A stretch of DNA of 49,980 nt from Streptomyces triticagri. GTDB taxonomy: Bacteria > Actinomycetota > Actinomycetes > Streptomycetales > Streptomycetaceae. Positions 40,593-49,252 of the stretch are shown here, piece after piece. Where the stretch lies: contig NZ_QUAK01000037.1 in assembly GCF_003429565.1 (NCBI RefSeq), positions 1 through 49,980 on the forward strand, written 5' to 3'. Below the pieces are notes generated by a model, which saw only the letters and a list, made by a program, of their open reading frames with translations, did no database searches and had not been told where the DNA came from. Made by a program: the position numbers and the translations under genes. Within the stretch, counting starts at the first letter, position 1. Each line of letters opens with the position of its first letter.

Positions 40593-42647
40593 TCAGCCCA
40601 CTCGTTGTGTGAGGTCGTAAAGAGTCACCCCGTCAACGGAGACCTCCGCAAACGTGGACCGCACCCAACTCGTAATCTCCGCACTGGAGTTGCCCCCAGG
40701 CCCCGCACGCCCCTGTTCCGCCCCGGCGACGAAGTAATGGATCCGCCCCGCGGCCACGTACTCCTTGAACTGCGCAAGCGTCGGCGACGGGTCACTCCCG
40801 TTGAACCCCCCGATCGGCATCACAGCATGCCCGCCGGCCAGCTGATACCCGGCAGCATTCTGGGACCCGATGGCGGCAGCCATCCACGTGTAGTCACCCG
40901 CATCCCGCTCCAGCACGGCCCTGACCTTCGCACTGACCTCCGTGCCGTTGAGCAGACCGCCCATGCCACCGCCGGGCCGCTCACCGGTGAAGCCCTTGCC
41001 CGGGAACCCGGGGCCCGGCGTACGACCGCCGTCCGCGCCGGGACGCACGCCCCGCTGCGCCCCGTCGCCACCGGTCGGCTGCCCGCCTCCCGGACCTCCC
41101 CCACCACCGGGCGGCCCCCCGCCACCAGGCGGGCCCCCGCCCATCCCGCCGCGGCCGCCCGACACCGCCGGCCCCGCCGTGACGATCGAGCCGGCGTGGC
41201 CCTCGTTCACCGTCGTCAGGGTGTACGCGAGCGGGCCGGCCAGCGCCGCCGCCAACCCCAACCCGCTTGCCGCCAAGGCGAGTCGACGCCCGCCGCGCCG
41301 CCCGCCGGGCAACAGCCCGCACGCCGCGACGAGGCCGCCCACCAGCACCGCCCAGCGCAACCACGGCAGGTAGCCCTCGGACCGGCCGAGCAGCACGTAC
41401 CCCCAGCAGGCGGTGACCGCGACGGTGCCGGACAGGGCCGCGGCGGGCAGCAGCCGGCCGCGTTCCTCCCACAGCACCGTGGCCCCCATGCCGACCAGGG
41501 CGGCGATGTACGGGGCCAGCGCCACCGTGTAGTACTCGTGGAAGATCCCCTGCATGAAGCTGAAGACCCCCGCGGTCATGACCAGCGACCCGCCCCAGGC
41601 GAGGAACGCCGCCCGCGCCGTGTCGGTCCGCGCCGCGCGGCGGGTCAGCACCAGGCCGGCCACGAGCAGCAGCAGCGCGGCGGGCAGCAGCCAGGCGATC
41701 TGACCGCCGATGGTGCCGGTGAACATCCGGTCCCAGCCGGTACCGCCCCAGCCACCGCCGCCCGGTCCGCCGCCGGGTCCGCCCCCGCCGCCCACGCTGC
41801 CGGTCTCCTCGCCGTTGATCCGGCCGAGTCCGTTGTAGCCGAAGGTCAGCTCCAGGAACGAGTTGTTCTGCGACCCTCCGACGTACGGTCGGGAGGCGGC
41901 GGGCCACAGTTCGACGATCGCCACCCACCAGCCGCCGGCGAGCACCATCGCGCCTGCGGACAGGGCGAGTTGGCCGAGCCGGCGCCGCAGCGCCGTGGGC
42001 GCGCACACCGCGTACAGGACGGCCAGCGGCGGGAGGATCAGGAAGGCCTGCAGGGTCTTGGTGAGGAACGCGAGGCCGACCGCGGCCCCGGCCCAGAGCA
42101 GCCACTTCGTACGCGCCTCCTCCAGCGCACGCAGTACGCAGTACACCGTGATCGTCATCAGGAGCGCGAGCAGCGCGTCCGGGTTGTTGAAGCGGAACAT
42201 CAGCGCCGCGACCGGGGTGAGTGCGAACGCCCCGACCGTGATCAGCCCGGCCGCCGCCGAGAACCGCCGCCGCACGGCCGCGTACAGGACCGCCGCCGTG
42301 CCCACTCCCATCAGCACCTCGGGCACCAGGATCTGCCAGGAGCCGAGTCCGAAGAGCCGTACGGACAGGGCCATCGGCCACAGCGCGGCCGGCGGCTTGT
42401 CGACGGTGATCGAATTGCCCGCGTCGGACGAGCCGAAGAAGAACGCCTGCCAGCTCTCACTGCCTGCCTGAACTGCCGCGGAGTAGAAGGAGTTGGCGTA
42501 ACCGGAAGCGCTCAGCTGCCAGAGGTAGAGCCCGGCCGTGGCGAGCAGCAGGACGAGCAGCGCGGGGCGGACGAAGGGCGGATCGTCGGGCCTGCCGCGC
42601 CAGAGCGTACTGAGGTTGGGCTTGGGCTTGGGCTTGGGCTTGGTCAT
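40593..42647 (-). CDS. GT39/ArnT-like membrane glycosyltransferase
   Basis: 684 aa, about 12 membrane helices. It opens with a Lys-Pro repeat (KPKPKPKP) coded by a TTGGGC minisatellite. The polyprenyl-phosphate sugar transferase signature follows: NSFYSAAVQAGSESWQAFFF, then TVDKPPAALW (about 80-89, the DKPP acidic site) and FRFNNPDALLALL. Glycine-rich loops (about 290-315 and 505-550) are low-complexity. The C-terminal soluble domain (about 560-684: YTWMAAAIGSQNAAGYQL) is the usual extracytoplasmic domain. It transfers a sugar from polyprenyl phosphate to a cell-surface acceptor, which is unknown. Overlaps the upstream GT2 gene by 4 nt. Confidence 0.92.
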   Translation of the reverse strand: MTKPKPKPKPNLSTLWRGRPDDPPFVRPALLVLLLATAGLYLWQLSASGYANSFYSAAVQAGSESWQAFFFGSSDAGNSITVDKPPAALWPMALSVRLFGLGSWQILVPEVLMGVGTAAVLYAAVRRRFSAAAGLITVGAFALTPVAALMFRFNNPDALLALLMTITVYCVLRALEEARTKWLLWAGAAVGLAFLTKTLQAFLILPPLAVLYAVCAPTALRRRLGQLALSAGAMVLAGGWWVAIVELWPAASRPYVGGSQNNSFLELTFGYNGLGRINGEETGSVGGGGGPGGGPGGGGWGGTGWDRMFTGTIGGQIAWLLPAALLLLVAGLVLTRRAARTDTARAAFLAWGGSLVMTAGVFSFMQGIFHEYYTVALAPYIAALVGMGATVLWEERGRLLPAAALSGTVAVTACWGYVLLGRSEGYLPWLRWAVLVGGLVAACGLLPGGRRGGRRLALAASGLGLAAALAGPLAYTLTTVNEGHAGSIVTAGPAVSGGRGGMGGGPPGGGGPPGGGGGPGGGQPTGGDGAQRGVRPGADGGRTPGPGFPGKGFTGERPGGGMGGLLNGTEVSAKVRAVLERDAGDYTWMAAAIGSQNAAGYQLAGGHAVMPIGGFNGSDPSPTLAQFKEYVAAGRIHYFVAGAEQGRAGPGGNSSAEITSWVRSTFAEVSVDGVTLYDLTQRVG

Positions 42648-44083
42648 CGGTCGGTCCTGGGGGTGGTGCCGGGGTGCGTGGTGTCGGGGTGCGTGGGGGC
42701 GAGCTCGGGGACCGGTGGGCGGGCGGCGCCCCGGTCCGGGAAGACCCAGGCCCGCAGGAGGAGGAAGCGGAGGACCGTGGCGGCGAGGTTGGCGGCGATC
42801 AGCACGGTCAGTTCGGTCGTGTGCGAGGCGCCGCCGCCGGCCGCGTCGAGCGCGGCGAGCGAACCGCTGGTCAGGGCGAGGCCGATGGCGAACACCACGA
42901 GCCCCTGCGCCTGATGCCGCACCGCCCGCTCCCGTCCGCGTACGCCGAAGGTGAGCCTCCGGTTCGCCGCGGTGTTCGCGACGGCCGAGACGAGCAGCGC
43001 GCCCGCGTTCGCGAACTGCGGTCCGAGGCCGGTGCGGAACAGCGAGTACAACGCCAGATAGAAGAGCGTCGACAGCGCGCCCACCACACAGAATCCGACG
43101 AGTTGGCGTGCGAGTCCGCCTGGCACGCCCTCGATGCGCCGGTCGCGCGGGTCGTCCCCGAAGGGGCGTGCGAGCCGGTCGAGCGGGAGCGCGCCGACGG
43201 CGAGCGCCCGGCCCACGCGCCACACTCCTTTGAGGTCCTCGGCGGCCGTCCGCACCACGTGCACGGTCGAGTCGGGGTCGTCGACCCAGTCCACCGGCAC
43301 CTCGTGGATTCGCAGCCCGGCACGCTCGGCGAGCACGAGCAGCTCGGTGTCGAAGAACCAGCCGGTGTCCTCCACCATCGGCAGCAGCCGCTGCGCGACA
43401 TCCCGCCGGATCGCCTTGAACCCGCACTGTGCGTCGCTGAACCTGGCCTGCAGCGACCCTCGCAGAATCAGGTTGTACGCCCGGGAGATGAACTCCCTGC
43501 GCGGCCCGCGCACCACCCGCGAGGTGCGCGCCAGCCGCGATCCGATCGCCAGATCCGAGTGTCCCGAGATCAGCGGGGCGACCAGCGGCAGCAGGGCGTT
43601 CAGATCGGTGGACAGATCGACGTCCATGTACGCGAGCACGGGCGCGTCCGACTGCGACCACACGGTCCGCAGGGCCCGCCCGCGTCCCTTCCGGTCCAGG
43701 CGGTACGAGGTGACGCCGGTCAGCTCGCGGGCCAGGGCCGCGGCGATCCGGGGCGTGCGGTCGGTGCTCGCGTTGTCGGCGACGGTGATCCGGAAGCCGC
43801 ACCGGCCGTGCGTGCCGCTTCGGGTGTCCCGGTCGTCACGGCCGTACGGGAAGTTCTCGGCGAGGTGGGAGTGCAGCCTCCGGACGCAGGCCGCCAGGTC
43901 CTTCTCCTCGTTGTAGACCGGAATCACCACGTCCAGGACGGGCGGACCGTCTCCGCGCAGCGGTACGGGGGCGCGCGCGGGGAGTGCGCCGCCGGCGCGC
44001 GCCGGGGGCGCCTTGGCCGCGGCATCCGTCGTACCCGTCGCAGCCGCTGCTGCCGCGGCCGTCTCAAGGGGATCGCTTCGCAT
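42644..44083 (-). CDS. GT2 polyprenyl-phosphate glycosyltransferase fused to GtrA domain
   Basis: 479 aa. After an Ala/Pro-rich leader, the GT2 domain (about 45-300): LDVVIPVYNEE (about 51-61), VADNASTDRT, the DXD site YMDVDLSTD (about 152-160) and the DPM1-like QCGFKAIRR (about 213-221). The C-terminal four-helix GtrA domain (about 335-455: LVGFCVVGALSTLFYLALYS split) may flip or anchor the lipid-linked sugar. The pair with GT39 forms a complete module: this enzyme makes the polyprenyl-P-sugar, and GT39 uses it outside. Stop and start overlap (ATGA). Confidence 0.92.
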   Translation of the reverse strand: MRSDPLETAAAAAAATGTTDAAAKAPPARAGGALPARAPVPLRGDGPPVLDVVIPVYNEEKDLAACVRRLHSHLAENFPYGRDDRDTRSGTHGRCGFRITVADNASTDRTPRIAAALARELTGVTSYRLDRKGRGRALRTVWSQSDAPVLAYMDVDLSTDLNALLPLVAPLISGHSDLAIGSRLARTSRVVRGPRREFISRAYNLILRGSLQARFSDAQCGFKAIRRDVAQRLLPMVEDTGWFFDTELLVLAERAGLRIHEVPVDWVDDPDSTVHVVRTAAEDLKGVWRVGRALAVGALPLDRLARPFGDDPRDRRIEGVPGGLARQLVGFCVVGALSTLFYLALYSLFRTGLGPQFANAGALLVSAVANTAANRRLTFGVRGRERAVRHQAQGLVVFAIGLALTSGSLAALDAAGGGASHTTELTVLIAANLAATVLRFLLLRAWVFPDRGAARPPVPELAPTHPDTTHPGTTPRTDR

Positions 44084-44208
44084 ACGACGACACTCGCCAA
44101 GTGGCCTGTCCCGGCGATGTGCTGAGGCTGTGGGTGGGCTGTGAGTCGTGAGGCGTGAGTCGTACGGGAGGAGGAGGTGGGAGACATGGGGCGTAGGAGC
44201 CCGCCGTG

Positions 44209-45945
44209 TCAGGCCGGGTGGGGCGCCTCGATCCGCTCCGAGTCGTGCGGAGCCTGCGACTCGGCCGGTCCTCCCGGCCGGGACGGGTCGCAAGGAAGCG
44301 TCACGGTGAAGACCGTGCGCCCGGGTGCACTCTCGGCGCGTACGTCCCCGTCGTGCGCCGTCACCACCGCCCGTACGATCGCCAGACCGAGCCCCGTGGA
44401 CCCCGACGGCCCCGAGGGCCCCGTGGATCCGGCGCTTCCGTTCGCCCGCGCCCGGGATTCGTCCCCGCGCGCGAACCGCTCGAAGACCTGCGGCACCAGC
44501 TCCGCCGCCATCCCCGGCCCGTCGTCCTCGATCTCCACGCGGAGGGTGGGACGGACGCCCTCCGCACTGCCGGTGCGACGGCCCTCGGGGCGACGGACCT
44601 CGGGGCGACGGACCTCGGGGCAACGGACGTCAGGGCAATGGCCGTCAGGGCGGTCGGTGACCGTCACCCGGGCGGTGACCGTGGTGCCGGGCGGGGTGTG
44701 GGTGCGCGCGTTGGCCAGCAGATTCACCAGTACCTGTTGGAGCCGCGCCGGATCGGCCCGTACGAGGGCGGGCTCCGCCGGCAGCTCGAGGCGCCAGTGG
44801 TGGTCCGGCCCCGCCGCCCGCGCATCGCTGACCGCGTCCACCACGAGCGGGGAGAGATCCGTGCTCTGTTTCGCGAGCGGGCGTCCGGCGTCGAGCCGTG
44901 CCAGCAGCAACAGGTCCTCCACCAGGACCGTCATCCGGGACGCCTCGGACTCGATACGGCCGAGGGCGTGCCGTGTGTCGGGGCCGGTCTTCTCCCGTCC
45001 GCGCCGCGTGAGCTCCGCGTAACCCCGGATCGAAGCGAGCGGCGTGCGCAGCTCATGACTGGCGTCCGCGACGAACCGCCGTACCCGCGTCTCGCTCTCC
45101 TGCCGCGCACTGAGCGCGGAGTGCACATGGTCGAGCATGCGGTTGAGCGCCGCGCCGACCTGGCCGACCTCGGTCCGCGGATCGGCGTCCGGCACCCGCT
45201 CGGAGAGGTCGGGTTCGCCGCTGTGCAGGGGGAGTTCGGAGACCCTGGTCGCCGTCGCGGCCACCCGGCGCAGCGGGCGGAGCGCCATGCCGACCATCGC
45301 CGCTCCCGCGATTCCGGCCGCCACCAGCCCCGCGCCGGCGACGCACAGCTCCACCACGACCAGGGTGGCGACGGTGTCCTCGACGGTCGCGGTCGGTACG
45401 GCGACGAGCAGTTCGCCGTTCGCGCCCTGGGTGTACTGCGCGCGGTAGCCGCCGAGTCCGGGCAGGTCCACGCTGTGCGGTCGGCCGTCCCGTGCGACGG
45501 AGTCCAGCGCTTCGGCCTGCGCATGGTCGAGTGCGCCGAGGCGGGCGCGCTCGGTCGGCTCGGCGCCCCGTTCGCTGACCGCGGCGCGTACGACTCCTCC
45601 GTCCTCGATCACCGCCCCCACGGTTCCTATGTCCTGGCCGCCGAGCCCGAGGAAACGCAGCGGATCCCGCCGCTCGTCCCCGGGCGGGCCGTCTCCACCA
45701 GGCGGCCCGCCGGCCCGCAGCGCGATCTCGGAGAGCTGCGTGTCCAGCTGCTTGTACAGGTACGAGTGCAGCGCCACCGTCGTGACCGTCCCGATCACCG
45801 CACACACCAGCGCGATCAGCACCACTGCGGACACGACGAGCCGCGTCCGCAGCGAACGGGGCCTACGGGGCCGGCGTGACCGACTCGCCCGAGAGCCGTG
45901 TCGGCGCAGGGCTCCTGGGCGGGGAGCCCACACGCCTCGCGTCAC
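44209..45945 (-). CDS. Two-component sensor histidine kinase
   Basis: 578 aa from GTG 45945, which overlaps the response-regulator stop (GTGA). Two membrane helices (about 35-55 and about 190-212) bracket an extracellular sensor domain; HAMP about 213-270; phospho-His in VADASHELRTPLASIRGY (about 288-305, His in SHELR). N box QQVLVNLLANARTH (about 400-413), G1 DDGPGM, G2 GSTGLGLAIV. Between the N box and G1 lies a 25-residue insertion of five-residue units (such as PEVRR) coded by 15-bp repeats at 44583-44657. No neighbouring gene names its signal. Confidence 0.92.
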   Translation of the reverse strand: MTRGVWAPRPGALRRHGSRASRSRRPRRPRSLRTRLVVSAVVLIALVCAVIGTVTTVALHSYLYKQLDTQLSEIALRAGGPPGGDGPPGDERRDPLRFLGLGGQDIGTVGAVIEDGGVVRAAVSERGAEPTERARLGALDHAQAEALDSVARDGRPHSVDLPGLGGYRAQYTQGANGELLVAVPTATVEDTVATLVVVELCVAGAGLVAAGIAGAAMVGMALRPLRRVAATATRVSELPLHSGEPDLSERVPDADPRTEVGQVGAALNRMLDHVHSALSARQESETRVRRFVADASHELRTPLASIRGYAELTRRGREKTGPDTRHALGRIESEASRMTVLVEDLLLLARLDAGRPLAKQSTDLSPLVVDAVSDARAAGPDHHWRLELPAEPALVRADPARLQQVLVNLLANARTHTPPGTTVTARVTVTDRPDGHCPDVRCPEVRRPEVRRPEGRRTGSAEGVRPTLRVEIEDDGPGMAAELVPQVFERFARGDESRARANGSAGSTGPSGPSGSTGLGLAIVRAVVTAHDGDVRAESAPGRTVFTVTLPCDPSRPGGPAESQAPHDSERIEAPHPA

Positions 45946-46850
45946 GCCGAGGCCGGAGCCGACACCGAGGCGGGAGCCGACACCGACGCCGGAGCCGAGG
46001 ACGGAGCCGACTGCGCCGATGAAGCCGTCGCGGCCCTGGACGCGGCCCCGGCCCCGGACGCCGGCTGCTGAGCCGGGTCCGCCGCCTTGAGCAGATAACC
46101 CGCGCCGCGCCGTGTGTGGATCATCGGCGCGTTCCCCGCGTCGATCTTCCGGCGCAGATACGAGATGTACAGCTCGACGACGTTCGCCTGACCGCCGAAG
46201 TCGTAGCTCCACACCCGGTCCAGGATCTGCGCCTTGCTCAACACCCGTCGCGGATTCCGCATCAGATACCGCAGCAGCTCGAACTCGGTGGCCGTCAGAT
46301 GGATCGACCGGCCGCCCCGCGTCACCTCGTGGCTGTCCTCGTCGAGGGTGAGATCACCGACGACCAGCAGCGACTCGCTGCGCCGCGCCACTGCTCCCGA
46401 ACGCCGGATGAGCCCGCGCAACCGCGCCACGACCTCCTCGAGGCTGAACGGCTTGGTCACATAGTCGTCCCCGCCCGCGGTGAGCCCCGCGATCCGATCC
46501 TCGACCGCGTCCTTCGCGGTCAGGAACAGCACCGGGACGTCCGGCAGATCGTGCCGCAGCCGGCCGAGCACGGCGAGACCGTGCATATCGGGCAGCATCA
46601 CATCAAGCACCACGGCGTCGGGCCGGAACGACCGCGCCGCACGCACGGCGCTCGCCCCGTCCTCCGCCGTACGCACGTCCCAGCCCTCGTACCGCAGAGT
46701 CATGGAGAGCAGCTCGGTGAGCGAGGCCTCGTCGTCCACGACGAGCACCCGCACCCGGGACCCGTCGGGCCTGCGGATGTCTGCCCTGGCGGCGTCGGTA
46801 CCGGTGCCCGGCGCCTCGTCGGGCCGGCCCTGTCGCGAGATTGTGGTCAT
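45942..46850 (-). CDS. OmpR/PhoB-family response regulator
   Basis: 302 aa from ATG at 46850. Receiver domain about 33-148: acidic pair VVDDE (about 37-41), phospho-Asp in VVLDVMLPD (about 80-88), Lys in YVTKPF (about 130-135). Winged helix about 160-262: TATEFELLRYLMRNPRRVLS, AQILDRVWSYDF, YISYLRRKID, RRGAGYLL. The C-terminal 40 residues are Ala/Ser/Pro-rich with a six-residue repeat (SAPASV), coded by 18-bp tandem repeats just before the kinase gene. Located upstream of the kinase with GTGA overlap. Confidence 0.94.
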   Translation of the reverse strand: MTTISRQGRPDEAPGTGTDAARADIRRPDGSRVRVLVVDDEASLTELLSMTLRYEGWDVRTAEDGASAVRAARSFRPDAVVLDVMLPDMHGLAVLGRLRHDLPDVPVLFLTAKDAVEDRIAGLTAGGDDYVTKPFSLEEVVARLRGLIRRSGAVARRSESLLVVGDLTLDEDSHEVTRGGRSIHLTATEFELLRYLMRNPRRVLSKAQILDRVWSYDFGGQANVVELYISYLRRKIDAGNAPMIHTRRGAGYLLKAADPAQQPASGAGAASRAATASSAQSAPSSAPASVSAPASVSAPASA

Positions 46851-47025
46851 GCCCTCACACTGACCACCCGCTCTGAAATCCTCCTTGCCGGAACCTGTGA
46901 ATTCCCTGAGAAACGCCTCGGCGGCGTCCTCACGCCCGTCTCCGCCCCGGCCTGCGTCTCCGCCTCCGTGTTCGTGTTGGTGTCCGTCTCCGTGTCGTCT
47001 GTGTCTCCTCCCACTCCTCGGCCCG

Positions 47026-47979
47026 CTACCGCGCGGGCAGTCCGAACAACCTCGCCCCATTGCCGTGGCACACCGCGCGCAACCAGTCGTCCCCGAGCTC
47101 CAGACGCGCAAGCGCCTCCAGCTGATGCCCGTACGGATACGGGATGTTGGGGAAGTCCGTGCCGAGCAGCACCCGGTCGCCAAGGCCCGCCAGCCGTGCT
47201 CGTGCCTCCACCGGATACGGCATCGCGCTCTCGGAGAAGTCCGTGAACGCCATGGTCGTGTCGAGCCGCACCTCGTCGTACCGCTCGGCCAGGTCGAGGA
47301 AGTCCGCGTATTCCGGCATCCCCATGTGCGCCACCACCAGCGGCAGTCGAGGATGCCGCGCGAGCAGCCGGCCGACCGGCTCCGGCCCGGTGTGCTTGCC
47401 CGGAACAGGTCCCGACCCGCAGTGCATCACCACCGGGACCCCGGCCTCCGCGAGCAGTCCCCACGCCGGGTCGAGCCGCGGGTCGTTCGGGTCGTAACCG
47501 CCCACCTGCAGATGGGACTTGAAGACCTGCGCCCCGGACTCGACGGCCTCCCGCACGTACTCCCCGACGCCGTCCTCGGGGAAGAGCGTCGCGGTGCGCA
47601 GACAGTCCGGCGTACGCCCGGCGAATTCCGCGCCCCAGGCATTGAGCCAGGCCGCCATTCCCGGCTTGTGCGGATAGAGCATCGCCGTGAACGCACGCAC
47701 CCCGAACTCCCGGAGCACCCCGACCCGTTGCTCCTCCGCCAGCCGGTACGAGATGGGCCACTCCCGTCCCGTCAGCGGCCCGACCGCGTCGAAGTACGCC
47801 CAGACCTTGCGCAGGACCCGCTCCGGCATGAAGTGCGTATGGACGTCGACGAGCCCCGGCAGCCCGAGCCCTTCCCAGAACGCCCGTACCTCCGCCGCCT
47901 CACCTGCCCGCTCACCGTCCGCACCACCGGCCGCCCGACCGGCCGCACCGCCGGTCTCCTCACCCACCTCGTCGCACAT
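47026..47979 (-). CDS. Amidohydrolase-family (TIM-barrel) metal-dependent hydrolase
   Basis: 317 aa from ATG at 47979. The first 30 residues are a Gly/Ala/Glu-rich extension. Metal ligands: VDVHTHFMP (about 44-52, HxH), KSHLQVGG (about 155), PVVMHCGSGP (about 184), PLVVAHMGM (about 215) and LLGTDFPN (about 277, Asp). ACMSD/amidohydrolase_2 type. Possible substrates include decarboxylated or lactone compounds, but none is indicated. Next to DUF2797 on the same strand, with a 126-bp gap. Confidence 0.9.
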   Translation of the reverse strand: MCDEVGEETGGAAGRAAGGADGERAGEAAEVRAFWEGLGLPGLVDVHTHFMPERVLRKVWAYFDAVGPLTGREWPISYRLAEEQRVGVLREFGVRAFTAMLYPHKPGMAAWLNAWGAEFAGRTPDCLRTATLFPEDGVGEYVREAVESGAQVFKSHLQVGGYDPNDPRLDPAWGLLAEAGVPVVMHCGSGPVPGKHTGPEPVGRLLARHPRLPLVVAHMGMPEYADFLDLAERYDEVRLDTTMAFTDFSESAMPYPVEARARLAGLGDRVLLGTDFPNIPYPYGHQLEALARLELGDDWLRAVCHGNGARLFGLPAR

Positions 47980-48105
47980 TCCCCCACTCTCGTCCGACCG
48001 CCACCTGCCTGTCCATGCCCCGCCCGCTCCTCGGCCCGCACCCGTCCCACCTGCATCCCCGCCGCTCTCCGACCACCCGACACCCGATCTCCGCACAGGT
48101 CTCCC

Positions 48106-49095
48106 TCAGAACAGATCCCCCTGCACACCGCCGCCTGCCGCGGCTCCCCAGCCTTCGTCCACCACCGGGACGCTCACCTCCACCCCACTCGCACCAGACC
48201 CCACCGCACCGTCGCCTGCCTCCACCGCCACCAACCCCCACCCGCTCATCAACCGGGTGTCCACCACGACCACTCCCGTCCGCTGCCGCCCGGTCCCCGG
48301 AGCGCGCCAGGACGACCACAGATGCAGATCCGGCCCTGCAGCGGCCAGCAACCTCCCGGCGACCACTCCGCCCTCCACCAACTCCCGCACCACAACACCC
48401 CCACCGCCGTCACCCGCGGCCCGCTCCACTGCGGACTCCAACTCCGGAATCCCGAACTCCACACTGTGATCCACCGGTTCGAACGGCAATCTGCTCAACG
48501 ACTCGGGCCACTCGGCAAGTTCCCACACCCGCGCATGACATTCGCGCAACTCCCTCATCCGCTCCTGCACCCCCGGCAACTCGCCCCGCACCGCCCGCTT
48601 GCGCGCATACGGCACCCGGTCCGGCACCCCCAGAACACCACCCAGCACCCCTTCCGCCCGCCGGGCCGCCATCAACGGCCCCCGCCCCAGCCATACGAAG
48701 GCCACCGCCCCCTGCTCCAGCAACCGCGCCGACCCCCGCTCCACCGCGGTGATCCCCACCTTGAGCAACCCCGGCCCGAAGTACGCGAGATACACCCCGT
48801 ACGGCCGCGGATCGTCGACCGACGTGTCGGCAGCGACCGAGTACGAACGGTCGATCCGGGCACACTCCTGGCACTGCGCCCGCGTGCCGCGAGCGGGCAC
48901 CTCCGCCGCCCGCGGGCACTGCGTGTACCGCCCCGCGCGCCACACCCCGAGGCACCGCCGACCGCCCCGGCACGCGAAGGCCAGCCGCCGACCGACGGCC
49001 GGCTCCGATTCCCGCCGACCGCCGCGCCCGCCCACGGACCAGCCGAGCACCGCCCGGCCGTCCCGCCACCGCATCCCCGTACTCCGCCACATCAT
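48106..49095 (-). CDS. DUF2797 family protein
   Basis: 329 aa (second in-frame ATG one codon downstream). Cys-rich region about 40-80 (LAFACRGGRRCLGV, TQCPRAAEV, AQCQECAR), probably a zinc site. Then a GIY-YIG-like core (about 98-128: YGVYLAYFGPGLLKVGITAVERGSARLLEQGA split), in which 'YLAYF...KVGIT...R...QGA' is the family signature. The C-terminal half is variable. Function not established; the nuclease-like fold suggests nucleic-acid binding. Confidence 0.88.
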   Translation of the reverse strand: MMWRSTGMRWRDGRAVLGWSVGGRGGRRESEPAVGRRLAFACRGGRRCLGVWRAGRYTQCPRAAEVPARGTRAQCQECARIDRSYSVAADTSVDDPRPYGVYLAYFGPGLLKVGITAVERGSARLLEQGAVAFVWLGRGPLMAARRAEGVLGGVLGVPDRVPYARKRAVRGELPGVQERMRELRECHARVWELAEWPESLSRLPFEPVDHSVEFGIPELESAVERAAGDGGGGVVVRELVEGGVVAGRLLAAAGPDLHLWSSWRAPGTGRQRTGVVVVDTRLMSGWGLVAVEAGDGAVGSGASGVEVSVPVVDEGWGAAAGGGVQGDLF

Positions 49096-49136
49096 GCACC
49101 CAGCATGATCCCCGCCACTGACAATGCGGTCGGGCC

Positions 49137-49233
49137 TGTGGACAACTCACGAGTTGTGGACAACTCACACCCCATGAACGCGTCACACCCCATGAACGCG
49201 TCACGCCCTGCGACCAACACACCCCGTGGACAA
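49137..49233. promoter_or_regulatory. Cluster of DnaA boxes within 18-bp tandem repeats
   Basis: TGTGGACAA (reverse of TTGTCCACA, the Streptomyces DnaA consensus) at 49137-49145 and 49155-49163, with CGTGGACAA (one change) at 49225-49233. Two further 18-bp units starting CACACCCCATGAACGCGT lie at 49166-49183 and 49184-49201. All are in the promoter region of the ECF41 gene. DnaA binding is inferred from the sequence. Confidence 0.65.
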
Positions 49234-49252
49234 ACGCCTTAGTATCCGAGGC

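Noticed and set aside
40605..42914. Long rightward frame opposite the GT39 gene
   Set aside because: Mirror of a well-defined membrane glycosyltransferase.
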